The notes: generated from the sequence alone by a model not told the origin. Shown: positions 1-6,323, numbered from the stretch's first letter. The stretch is 6,323 nt of DNA from GYS-P2D sp964414425 (GCA_964414425.1 CAYPWL010000074.1:1-6323), one strand, 5' to 3'. A program made the numbers and translations.

Positions 1-54
1 GGCGGCGAAGAAGATGATCACGATCCTGCGGGCATCGAGATTTATGACTTAGCG
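1..54 (+). repeat. Direct DNA repeat at DUF11 junction, copy 1
   Basis: This stretch encodes GGEEDDHDPAGIEIYDLA and is almost the same as 958-1011, which encodes the same peptide with V for Y. Most of the few base differences are third-position changes. The middle junction, around 475-516, is a more diverged version (DDHDEELIEIFDLA). The copy at the window edge implies that further DUF11 units lie upstream. Confidence 0.8.
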
Positions 55-2712
55 CAGCGCAAGGTTGAGGTGAGTGCTGGCCCATACAGATATGGTGATA
101 CGATCGAGTATAGCATCGAGGTGTACAATCAAGGTAGTGTTGCTGCGAGTGGTATCGAGGTGATGGATTATCTTCCATGTGGCTTAGGCTACGATACGAG
201 TAATGATGCGAATGGCTGGAGTCTTCAAGGTGATATCGCTACGATAGTATTAAGTGATGTTTTACCAGCGGGCGGAGATACGAGCATCGTATTCCGAGCG
301 GTTGTACAGCAGTGTATCGATCTATCGGATGATAGCTTCACTAATGTGAGTGAGATCAGTGATAGTAACAGTGAGGATTTAGATGCGCCTGCAGATGATA
401 TCGATAGTGATGAGGATGAAGATCCTGACAACGATGGTACACCTGTCGATGATGCGACCATGGATGATAGTGACGAAGATGATCACGATGAGGAGTTGAT
501 TGAGATTTTCGATTTAGCGCTTCGTAAGCAACTTCTTACACAGGGACCATACAGTTATGGCGATGTGTTAGAGTTTAGTCATGAAGTATGTAATCAGGGT
601 AACATAGATGCCCAGAGTATCGAGATCACGGACCACATACCTGCAGGCTACAGCTTCAGTAGTGATAATGTTGGTTGGGTGATGGTAGATGATAGCACGT
701 ATACTTATGCTGTTGCAGGAGTATTGGCTGCGGATTCATGTGTCACGACGGCACCATTACGCTTAGTCTTAGAGCGCACCGGTGGTGGTGAGCGAGATTG
801 GATCAACTATAGTGAGTTGAGTGATTATGACGATACAGATCCTAATACTATTGGACGACCTATCGATGCAGATAGTACGCCAAATAGTGATGGTGCTGGC
901 GAGCGAGGTGTAGAGCCTGGCGATGCTTCGGATGATGATTTAGATAGCACTGATGCTGGTGGCGAAGAAGATGATCATGATCCTGCAGGCATCGAGATCG
1001 TTGACTTAGCACTTACTAAGAGGTTAGTTTCTCAAGGGACGATCTTCCCTGGAGATACGGTGCAATACGTAATCCAAGTCTTCAATCAAGGAAGTGTAAT
1101 TGCAACGGATGTATTGATCTATGACCATGTTCCAAATGGATTGACTTTCATCAACAGTTCCATAGTTAATAATGGATGGTCTGTTGTCAATCCAGGATTG
1201 ATATCATATGTTATTTCTCAGAATTTGCAACCTGGTAATTCTGTACAGATCACTATTAACATGATTGCCAATGATGGTGATCTCGGGATCGATGATTATG
1301 TCAATGTTGCCGAAATAGGTGAAATCAATGATGATTCCGGAAATGATATTTCGGTTCAAGAAATAGATAGTAACCCTGACGACATCAGTGAGAACGATGG
1401 AGGAGGAGAAGTGGATTCAAACAGTGATGATGAGATTGATGGAGATGGAACGGGTTCTCCGGGAGATACCAATGGCCCGACGGATGAAGATGATTCTGAT
1501 CCAGCATCTATCTGTATTGTGGACTATGTATGTCCAGAAAACATGACTGTCCCATCATGTAACGACCAAGCAACTATTAATCAAGAGTTTGAGGCTTGGT
1601 TAGATTTATTTATTGGCCAGAACTGTGGGGTGATTTCATCATTTGTTGAGGATTATACGGCTCCAGACGCATGTGGAGGATCAATTGATGTGATTTTCCA
1701 GATATTTGAGATTCAGGGTAATACTCAATTAGTACTACAAGAGTGTACAAGTACATTTAGCGTAGATTTTGATGATATTGCACCAGTCTGTCCTACAGAT
1801 TGGGATTTAACAGTGGACTACGATGGATGTGTTGTGACTCCTTACAGCACGGTAACTCAATTAGAGATTGAGACGGGTGCTAATGTTGTTGACAACTGCG
1901 ATGACGCTTCGGATTTAGAACTGACATCGTTCGATGCCATTGTCCATCAAGAGTGCTCTGGCAATGGGAGCTTCTTCTCAAGCCGAGAAGTAATTAGAAC
2001 ATACCAGTTTACAGATGAATGTGGAAATGTAAGTGATTTATGTCCTCAAGTCATAACCTATAACTTTGATCAATGTAATCAAGTAACTGATCCTGGAGCT
2101 ATTGCAATAGGCGGTAGTACTATGATCAGAATACCTTCTGGTTGTGATGCACCTACTATTTCAGAAAGATCTCCAGCTTCTTCAGAGTGTAATGATTTAA
2201 TCGAGCATATGTGGTTATCCACCACGGTAGAGAGAAGTCCAGGAGTGCCTTTTGTTCCTAACCCAGTCAATATAGGTCCACAAGGATCTGGTTCTATATG
2301 GGAAATTATAGATGGTGCAAATAGTACAGACTATACCCCTGTATCGGTTGACGTCAATACCTATTTTGTAAGATGTACAAGAAGCTTCAGTTGTTGTGAA
2401 TATTTGGAAACTAATCTGGTAGCATTTATTATTGATGATAATGACCCTAATCTTGAATGTCCAATAATTACGGTAGATCAGGATGTAAGTAATTGTGACG
2501 AGATCATAGTCCTTACCAATCCTAATGACAATCTTGCTGCAGGACAGGATACTTCCTTTATAACAGATAGAACCATTGAAGCTGATAACATCATTAATGG
2601 TGGCGCACACTTAATTCTGGATGCCAAAGGAGGAACAACCTTAATGCCTGGATTTGAAGTTAATTTATTAGGGCAATTAGAGGTTTATATCAAAGGCTGT
2701 AACGAGGATTAA
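1..2712 (+). CDS. Large DUF11/HYR-like multidomain secreted or surface protein (5' partial)
   Basis: The frame is open from base 1 to TAA at 2710-2712, so 903 residues are visible and the start lies upstream. A GTG at 70 is internal, because the same DUF11 domain begins before it. Domains in window residues: DUF11 at about 10-120, 166-281 and 329-443, each with a 'DLAL.K' entry, 'Y.I.V.NQG' and 'D..P.G' motifs; Asp/Glu-rich linkers after each; two HYR-like domains at about 507-595 and 596-690 (paired Cys, 'TDECGN'); a Cys-rich Ig/PKD-like module at 691-813; and a C-terminal beta domain ending KGCNED. Such proteins are known in Saprospiraceae-type bacteria as very long extracellular proteins. 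An adhesion or matrix role is inferred, and no catalytic motif is visible. Glu and Ser codon choice changes around base 1020, with GAG and AGT/AGC favoured before it. The product name is structural only. Confidence 0.88.
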   Translation, partial: GGEEDDHDPAGIEIYDLAQRKVEVSAGPYRYGDTIEYSIEVYNQGSVAASGIEVMDYLPCGLGYDTSNDANGWSLQGDIATIVLSDVLPAGGDTSIVFRAVVQQCIDLSDDSFTNVSEISDSNSEDLDAPADDIDSDEDEDPDNDGTPVDDATMDDSDEDDHDEELIEIFDLALRKQLLTQGPYSYGDVLEFSHEVCNQGNIDAQSIEITDHIPAGYSFSSDNVGWVMVDDSTYTYAVAGVLAADSCVTTAPLRLVLERTGGGERDWINYSELSDYDDTDPNTIGRPIDADSTPNSDGAGERGVEPGDASDDDLDSTDAGGEEDDHDPAGIEIVDLALTKRLVSQGTIFPGDTVQYVIQVFNQGSVIATDVLIYDHVPNGLTFINSSIVNNGWSVVNPGLISYVISQNLQPGNSVQITINMIANDGDLGIDDYVNVAEIGEINDDSGNDISVQEIDSNPDDISENDGGGEVDSNSDDEIDGDGTGSPGDTNGPTDEDDSDPASICIVDYVCPENMTVPSCNDQATINQEFEAWLDLFIGQNCGVISSFVEDYTAPDACGGSIDVIFQIFEIQGNTQLVLQECTSTFSVDFDDIAPVCPTDWDLTVDYDGCVVTPYSTVTQLEIETGANVVDNCDDASDLELTSFDAIVHQECSGNGSFFSSREVIRTYQFTDECGNVSDLCPQVITYNFDQCNQVTDPGAIAIGGSTMIRIPSGCDAPTISERSPASSECNDLIEHMWLSTTVERSPGVPFVPNPVNIGPQGSGSIWEIIDGANSTDYTPVSVDVNTYFVRCTRSFSCCEYLETNLVAFIIDDNDPNLECPIITVDQDVSNCDEIIVLTNPNDNLAAGQDTSFITDRTIEADNIINGGAHLILDAKGGTTLMPGFEVNLLGQLEVYIKGCNED
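37..1510 (+). repeat. Three tandem DUF11 domains with acidic linkers
   Basis: The DUF11 units lie at roughly 37-390, 496-843 and 985-1329. Each starts with an I-E-I-x-D-L-A-x-x-K type strand, followed by a 'YGD'/'PGD' turn, 'NQG', then 'D.(I/V/L)P.G' and a late 'S/AEI(L)' strand. The linkers (about 361-495, 850-984 and 1330-1510) are dominated by Asp, Glu, Ser, Asn and Gly, with runs such as DSDEDEDPDNDG and EEDDHD. DUF11 is a bacterial extracellular beta-sandwich family. Calcium binding by the DxDxDG-like linkers is plausible but inferred. The domain boundaries are estimates by eye. Confidence 0.8.
958..1011 (+). repeat. Direct DNA repeat at DUF11 junction, copy 2
   Basis: This is the partner of the repeat at 1-54, one base period of 957 (319 codons, two DUF11 units) downstream. 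The high DNA identity at this spacing fits duplication or recombination between units of the same gene. Confidence 0.8.
1519..2070 (+). other. Two HYR-like domains within the first CDS
   Basis: The first unit (about 1519-1785) opens 'CPENMTVPSC', has an 'NCGV' strand and a 'DACGGS' turn, and closes with 'DDIAPVC'. The second (about 1786-2070) has 'DNCDDASDLELT' followed by 'YQFTDECGNVS'. This order of Cys pairs and the 'D.CGN.S' strand is typical of Bacteroidota HYR-like immunoglobulin-fold domains. The domains probably act as structural spacers stabilised by disulfides outside the cell. Their assignment is by motif recognition only. Confidence 0.65.
2071..2439 (+). other. Cys-rich Ig/PKD-like module within the first CDS
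   Basis: The segment starts 'PGAIAIGGS' and contains 'GCDAPTISERSPASS', 'WEIIDGANSTDYTP' and 'NTYFVRCTRSFSCCEYLETN'. The order 'W....GA....Y.P......T.YF.RC.R...C..Y..SN' is a pattern I associate with modules just before the C-terminal sorting region in Saprospiraceae-type surface proteins. No named family is certain. Confidence 0.5.
2569..2709 (+). other. C-terminal coathanger/GC-type probable sorting domain
   Basis: The last 47 residues read as 'RTIEADN.I.GGAHL.LDA...T.LMPGFEVN..G.LEVYIKGC' plus NED. The motif 'I.A...I..GA...L.A...I.L.PGFEV..G..F...I..C' is characteristic of a small C-terminal beta domain in many secreted Bacteroidota proteins that end in Gly-Cys plus a short tail. It is thought to act as an export or anchoring signal, possibly for type IX secretion. 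Here the GC is followed by three residues rather than one, so the fit to the strict GC-X-COOH form is imperfect. Confidence 0.6.
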
Positions 2713-2731
2713 TAGGTTTAAATCACTTTTG

Positions 2732-2771
2732 ATAAGGACTATGTATTGTATATGCATAGTCCTTATTTTTT
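2732..2771 (+). terminator. Rho-independent terminator after the first CDS
   Basis: A perfect 12-bp stem, ATAAGGACTATG (2732-2743) with CATAGTCCTTAT (2755-2766), encloses an 11-base loop and runs into six T at 2766-2771. It starts 20 bases after the TAA stop. There is no A tract before the 5' arm, so it should work on the plus strand only. It separates transcription of the two large genes. Confidence 0.88.
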
Positions 2772-2803
2772 AAGATAGTTTCATTTTACGTGCCTATACA
2801 TAG

Positions 2804-2812
2804 TATAATTTG
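2804..2812 (+). promoter_or_regulatory. Possible promoter -10 element (TATAATTTG)
   Basis: TATAATTTG follows the terminator by about 33 bases. It resembles both a sigma-70 -10 box and, with one extra spacer base, the Bacteroidota TAnnTTTG element. No convincing -33/-35 partner is seen. If real, it would drive a leader of about 600 bases before the second large CDS, or transcription of the tRNA relic. AT-rich DNA often yields such matches by chance. Confidence 0.2.
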
Positions 2813-2841
2813 GCACCGCATCCACACAACGCTATGTGAGA

Positions 2842-2865
2842 TATAAGTAGTTTTTTTCACTTATA
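2842..2865 (+). repeat. Short inverted repeat with T-rich loop
   Basis: TATAAGT (2842-2848) pairs with ACTTATA (2859-2865) around a loop AGTTTTTTTC. The stem is weak and AT-rich, and the T run lies in the loop rather than after the stem, so it is not a standard terminator. No function is assigned. Confidence 0.4.
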
Positions 2866-2892
2866 GTGCGATCGCTATCAGCTGTTTATAAT

Positions 2893-3021
2893 ATGCCTTT
2901 CGGAGAAATAGCTTTTTATATTGTAAATATAGCTGTTGTAGTTATTCTCATCCTTTTATGCCGGATAGGAGAGGTGCCCAAGTGGCTTAAGGACCACGTT
3001 TCGAAAGAGTGTATACCTTAA
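2893..3021 (+). CDS. Doubtful 42-residue ORF with one hydrophobic segment
   Basis: ATG at 2893 opens a frame to TAA at 3019-3021. Residues 6-23 form a continuous hydrophobic stretch (IAFYIVNIAVVVILILLC) long enough for a membrane helix. A polar tail with several Lys follows and ends at KECIP. No Shine-Dalgarno is present, though this group often lacks one. The tail codons coincide with the tRNA-Ser-like sequence beginning at 2968, so the last 17 or so residues are best explained as fortuitous translation of a tRNA relic. T-rich DNA easily yields hydrophobic peptides. I regard it as probably non-coding and list it because a small membrane protein cannot be excluded. Confidence 0.15.
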   Translation: MPFGEIAFYIVNIAVVVILILLCRIGEVPKWLKDHVSKECIP

Positions 3022-3054
3022 AATCATTCCAAGGGGACGAAGCTTACTCGACTA
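2968..3054 (+). pseudogene. Decayed tRNA-Ser (anticodon CGA) relic
   Basis: The 5' half follows the tRNA-Ser layout base for base: acceptor arm GGAGAGG (2968-2974), TG, an 18-base D region (2977-2994) with the AGTGGCTTAAGG core, and an anticodon arm 2995-3011 with loop TTCGAAA and anticodon CGA at 3002-3004. The long variable region (3012-3030) and a T-arm position (3031-3047) are where tRNA-Ser expects them, giving the right total length of 87. The 3' half is broken. T-loop GACGAAG lacks the TTC start, the T stem pairs poorly, TCGACTA at 3048-3054 cannot pair with GGAGAGG, and no CCA follows. There are also mismatches in the D stem (C-A) and anticodon stem (G2998-A3008). It is unlikely to be charged by SerRS in this form. 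Confidence 0.68.
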
Positions 3055-3173
3055 TTTCACTTGCGGTCATCTTTCTGAATATCAATTACTTACGGTTCTC
3101 AATAGTCAGCTTTTACCTGTTCTAAGATCGGACACTTCCTTCTTAGATATGTACAACAAAATATCCGTTCATA

Positions 3174-3197
3174 CCATATGGATTACAGGTCATATGG
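3174..3197 (+). repeat. Inverted repeat CCATATG/CATATGG
   Basis: A perfect 7-bp inverted repeat with a 10-base loop, centred about 240 bases before the second CDS. The dyad would suit either a hairpin in RNA or a dimeric DNA-binding protein, but neither is shown. No T run follows, so it is not an intrinsic terminator. Confidence 0.45.
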
Positions 3198-3339
3198 AAA
3201 GATAATCAGCGGTTATATCTCACTCCGTGTTAAGGTCGAAATGCCTACATGAATATGGTCTTGATGTATAATTAGTTCCAATACGAGGCTACAGATCGAC
3301 TACATCATATTATAATTAGGCATAATGTTTGCTATTGTA

Positions 3340-3357
3340 AAATGATAGCCATCATTT
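3340..3357 (+). repeat. Hairpin AAATGAT-AGCC-ATCATTT
   Basis: A perfect 7-bp stem with a four-base loop lies 66 bases before the ATG of the second CDS. It is AT-rich and of modest stability. Possible roles are an operator or a 5' leader hairpin; chance is also possible. Confidence 0.4.
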
Positions 3358-3423
3358 ACTCGCGTCAGCTACCAAAGATTTCTCTTAGGTAGGACGTCAC
3401 ATATTTAATAAAAAGACGCAGTT

Positions 3424-3570
3424 ATGAGTCAAGTTGTCAGAAGTTCAAACATTTTATTATCGAGCCTAATAAACTTTACAAATTTAATTGTTTCAATAAA
3501 GTATAGGAAGGTTGTTTTAATAGCCTCACAAATAATAGTACTGTTTAGTTTTGATGTCGAGTTATTAGCG
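3424..3570 (+). other. Sec signal peptide of the second CDS
   Basis: The N-terminal 49 residues end in a hydrophobic core (VVLIASQIIVLFSF) preceded by KYRK and followed by the cleavage-like DVELLA|Q. The pre-core region of about 29 residues is longer than usual for a signal peptide. No second Met lies between residue 1 and the core, so a shorter start would need a non-ATG codon. Export is well supported, the exact cleavage site less so. Confidence 0.7.
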
Positions 3571-6323
3571 CAAATATGCTCTGGGAATTCGACAAATGTG
3601 GCCTTCAATGCAGGTGTGAATAATGCTGAAGCGGCTACTGGTAATCCAGATGGGGCGTTTGCGGAGATTTTTGATGCAGCAGATACGTTAATTTTAGAAT
3701 TGCAAGATTTCGTTGATGCAGGCTCCATTATATCTGTTACATGGAGAAGAAAAAGCACGTTCACAAATACAGCTGTAGCTGACCTTGTCATAGAGGAATC
3801 ACAATCTCTCATGGGGCCATTTACGGTCAATACAACCTTAATGACTGCAGAACGAGTCAATTTCGTCACCTCAGACATTACTACAATAAACAGAACAAAA
3901 TTTTTAAGAATATACATGGCAACAGCATTAGACGATGATGCTGACTTAGATGCCATTACATATAGTAATGTTGACTGTATTCCTCCTTGGGACTTAGTGG
4001 ATTGTAACGGTGAACAAACATTGTTTCATGACGGTGTTATGCTCATCTCATGTGGTGTGGTAGATGCACAAGAAGTTGATGAGAGATACACTTTGGCTCT
4101 TATATCATCAATAGATGCTGTCGATGAAACGGGGAGAACTGAGACAACTGATGCTGACAGTGTTTTTCATAATGACAATTGGACTATTGAGATGCTGGGG
4201 AATATTTATGGTGTTGCGCTCAACGAGTTCACAAATCACGGATTTGTAGCGGCATCTTCTAACTATGGTTCGGAGTTCTTTGGTCAGGTTGGCGTACTTG
4301 GATATGGATCTATCGGTGCAGGTGCGACTAATGATCAGGTTGTAGCTGCAGGTACGATTTATCAGATAGATGGTATGACTGGAGATCCTACCGTATTTGC
4401 TCAGTTACCTCAGCAATCCACTACAATCCAACACTCTAATTGTGAAAATGATGTGGAGTTTGAAGTTACCCGCAACAATACTGGTGTAGGTCTTGGGAAT
4501 ATCACATTCGATGAAATCCATAATCAGTACTTTGTTAGTAACATTGAAGATGGGCGGATTTATCGTTTAAGTGCATCTGGTGCCATATTAGATTCTTTTG
4601 ATCCTTTGACTTATGATGATGGAGTCCCAGGTATATCCAATTTTGAAGAGACGCCCTATGGATTGGCAGTAGATCCAACAGGATCTAATCTCTTTTTTGG
4701 TTTGAATAGAGCGTCCGGTGATCCCGTCAATGCGATCACTGAGACTACAGTTCCTATTTATTCTATACCTCTTAATCCAGATGGATCCTTTGCTGGTACA
4801 GTGGATAATACAATTCTTCCTGCTGGTGTCCCAGATAATTATGTAGGTACTGCCACTAAGCATATAGATATACCCGTAGGTGCAGATCCCAATATGGTGC
4901 CAGGGGATCATATTAGAACATTCACAACTAACACGACTTATTTTGTCTCTGATCTGGAATTTTCTCCAAATGGAGATTTATTAGCAGGTGTTAGAGTGGG
5001 GTGTTTTGGAAATTTCTTTAGTTCGTATAATCATTGGGGAGAAACCGATCTGATCGGGTTAAATACAGGAACTGGACTTTACGATAATATCATAGCAGAA
5101 GTTGCCATATCAGTGGATGGTGACGCAGGTATAGATGACGGCTATGGCGGGGTTGGTTCCTATACAGATGCCAACGGAAATATTATATATGGCTCATCAT
5201 CTTCAGATATCCTTGACGAAAACGGTCCTCATGGTATTGCTCTTTATACAGCTGATAATGCTACAACTCCTGGCTCAATCCCACTTGGCGCATTTTCCTA
5301 TGGTTTTGTAGATAATAATGGCAATGGAGACCCTAAAGGTGTTGGAGGGGATTTAGAATTTTACGATGGATGTAAGACGATCTCTTGTATTGCCTCTAAT
5401 GACGGACCGGTATGTGAAGGTGAGAATGTAATACTCTCGGGATCTGGAACTTTTGGGGATGAATTTATATGGAGCGGTCCGGCTGGATTTATGGATACGG
5501 CTCAAAACTTAACCATATCTAATATTACAACAGCACAGGCCGGGGTTTATACTCTAATTATTAATGATGTGAACGGCGTAGAAGTATCATCGTGTATGAC
5601 CACAGTTGTTGTCGATGAGCTACCAATATGTACAGCAAGTAACAACGGCCCTGTATGTTNNNNNNNNNNNNNNNNNNNNNNNNNNNNNNNNNNNNNNNNN
5701 NNNNNNNNNNNNNNNNNNNNNNNNNNNNNNNNNNNNNNNNNNNNNNNNNNNNNNNNNNNTGAGTACAGCAGTTGCTGGTGTATATACAGTAGTGATAACA
5801 GATGCTAATGGTTGCCAGAGCAGTTGTAGTACAACGGTTGTTGTCGATGAGCTACCAATATGTACAGCAAGTAACAACGGCCCTGTATGTTCAGGAGCAG
5901 GTTTGACTTTAATGGAGAGCGGCGGAGAAGCTGCGAGTTGGAGCTGGAGCGGACCGAGTGGATTCAGTTCTACGGATCAAAACCCAGTATTGAGTACAGC
6001 AGTTGCTGGTGTATATACAGTAGTGATAACAGATGCTAATGGTTGTAATAATACATGTATGACCACCGTTGTGGTGAATGATCTACCCGTACTTACGGGA
6101 ATAGAGACAGATGCTACTTGTCAAAATACAGATGGTGAAATAGATTTAACGCCTACGGGTTCAGGACCCTTTACGTATAATTGGTCTAATGGCGCTGCAA
6201 CTCAAGATGTAACGGGCTTAGCACCAGGCACCTATACTGTTATAGTAACTGATGCGAATGACTGTGAAACTCAGGCAACATTTACAATAGAAGAAGTAGG
6301 TTGTTTCTTTGACTTAGCGTTAA
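3424..6323 (+). CDS. Large secreted repeat protein: discoidin-like, beta-propeller-like, Ig/PKD and SprB repeats (3' partial, gapped)
   Basis: ATG at 3424 is the first start after an in-frame TAA at 3409-3411. Residues 1-49 form a signal peptide with an extended N region, Lys/Arg at 26-29, a hydrophobic core 30-43 and probable cleavage at LLA|QICSG. Residues about 50-184 match a galactose-binding-like beta-sandwich ('ATGNPDGAFAEIFDAADTL', 'FLRIYM', 'DLDAITY'). Residues about 185-650 look like a beta-propeller, with repeated 'FDEIHNQYFVSNIEDGRIYRL'-type and 'PYGLAVDPTGSNLFFGL' blades. Ig/PKD-like repeats start at about 655. After the N gap the true frame (codons from 5762) continues the repeats, then a SprB-type repeat, and remains open at the window end at 'CFFDLAL'. 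The protein is probably exported by Sec and perhaps type IX secretion. An adhesin or matrix role is inferred. A stop at 5806-5808 in the pre-gap frame is an artefact of the placeholder. Confidence 0.85.
5386..6066 (+). repeat. Tandem Ig/PKD-like repeats, 231-bp period in the later copies
   Basis: Each unit starts near 'C.ASN.GPVC', continues with 'W.GP.GF', 'AGVYT..I.D.NG' and 'C.TTVVV', and ends '(D/N)(E/D)LP'. The first unit (from about 5386) is diverged and 81 residues long between equivalent Cys. The next two are nearly identical: 55 bases at 5605-5659 recur exactly at 5837-5891, and 55 bases at 5760-5814 recur exactly at 5991-6045. The second pair is spaced 231 bases apart (77 codons) and the first pair 232, because the gap is padded to 100. 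Confidence 0.88.
5660..5759. other. Assembly gap of 100 N inside tandem repeats
   Basis: Exactly 100 N, a customary placeholder for a gap of unknown size. The intact next repeat has 99 bases (5892-5990) between the same flanking sequences, so the real missing piece is probably 99 bases, or 99 plus whole 231-base units. Either restores the reading frame, which as written shifts by one base across the gap. Confidence 0.95.
6085..6300 (+). other. SprB-type repeat in the second CDS
   Basis: The segment reads 'VLTGIETDATCQNTDGEIDLTPTG' in outline, then 'PFTYNWSNGAATQDVTGLAPGTYTVIVTDANDC', then 'ATFTIEE'. This is the classic pattern of the SprB repeat: 'C...dG.i.l...GG..pyty.Ws.Ga.tqd...l..G.YtVtvTDa..C......i'. 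The family is named after SprB, a Flavobacterium gliding adhesin, but the repeat occurs widely in Bacteroidota surface proteins and does not by itself imply gliding. Confidence 0.82.

Larger units (their letters stand above)
3055..3423 (+). other. Gene-free leader region upstream of the second CDS
   Basis: I see no coding pattern on either strand in these 369 bases, and no recognisable riboswitch or known RNA. They contain several short perfect inverted repeats: TCTAAGA/TCTTAGA (3121-3127, 3141-3147), CCATATG/CATATGG (3174-3180, 3191-3197), AAATGAT/ATCATTT (3340-3346, 3351-3357) and CTACC/GGTAG (3369-3373, 3388-3392). The sequence just before the start codon is A-rich without an AGGAGG-like element. 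It could be a structured 5' leader or decayed sequence. Confidence 0.5.

Noticed and set aside
70..72. GTG as the start codon of the first large CDS
   Set aside because: The frame is open back to base 1 and encodes the beginning of the same DUF11 domain with its conserved acidic junction, so the true start is upstream of the window.
225..461. Minus-strand ORF inside the first CDS
   Set aside because: It is a Ser/Leu-rich reverse reading of the acidic GAT/GAG-rich coding strand, with no domain features. The other minus-strand ORFs under the two large genes were rejected for the same reason.
2868..2875. GCGATCGC palindrome as a HIP1-type element
   Set aside because: That octamer is characteristic of cyanobacteria. 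A single occurrence in a Bacteroidota-like window is not meaningful.
2968..3423. Intron-interrupted tRNA-Ser with its 3' half further downstream
   Set aside because: No CCTCTCC-like acceptor strand or GTTCGAA T loop is found before the next gene, and a degenerate 3' half already sits at the expected distance.
5806..5808. TAA as the stop of the second large CDS
   Set aside because: It is in frame only if the gap is exactly 100 bases. The repeat homology shows that the coding frame after the gap is the one with codons starting at 5762.
5605..6045. CRISPR array or mobile-element repeats
   Set aside because: The repeats are in-frame coding units of 77 codons with conserved beta-sandwich motifs, not short palindromic repeats with unique spacers and not inverted ends.

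Overview
The window looks like a draft-assembly contig from a member of the Bacteroidota, most likely the Saprospiria/Lewinella-type lineage. This is inferred from protein architecture, not from a marker gene. The clues are DUF11 domains with 'DDHDPA..IEI.DLAL.K' junctions, HYR-like Cys-containing domains, SprB-type repeats, a C-terminal coathanger/GC-type tail, and no recognisable Shine-Dalgarno before the second gene. No mobile element, CRISPR array or metabolic gene is visible.

Layout. Positions 1-2712 hold the 3' part of a large secreted or surface protein, with its 5' end outside the window. It has three DUF11 domains separated by very acidic linkers, then two HYR-like domains, a Cys-rich Ig/PKD-like module and a probable sorting domain ending in GC plus three residues. 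A strong intrinsic terminator follows at 2732-2771. The next 650 bases (2772-3423) have no convincing gene. They contain a decayed full-length tRNA-Ser(CGA)-like sequence (2968-3054), a doubtful 42-codon ORF with one hydrophobic segment overlapping it, and several short inverted repeats in what may be a long leader.

From 3424 past the window end runs a second large secreted protein: signal peptide, a discoidin-like beta-sandwich region, a beta-propeller-like region, Ig/PKD-like tandem repeats, one SprB-type repeat, and the first residues of what looks like a DUF11 domain. It is interrupted by a 100-N assembly gap (5660-5759) inside near-identical 231-bp tandem repeats. The gap placeholder is out of frame by one base. 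If the missing segment is 99 bases (or 99 plus a multiple of 231), the frame is restored and the ORF stays open to the end.

The two proteins share a module vocabulary and orientation and are probably a pair of cell-surface or secreted adhesin-like proteins exported by Sec and then possibly type IX secretion. The terminator between them argues for separate transcription. No enzymatic function can be assigned. I did not find a clear previously undescribed system. The most unusual items are the tRNA-Ser relic, the repeat-collapsed gap and the long uncharacterised leader.
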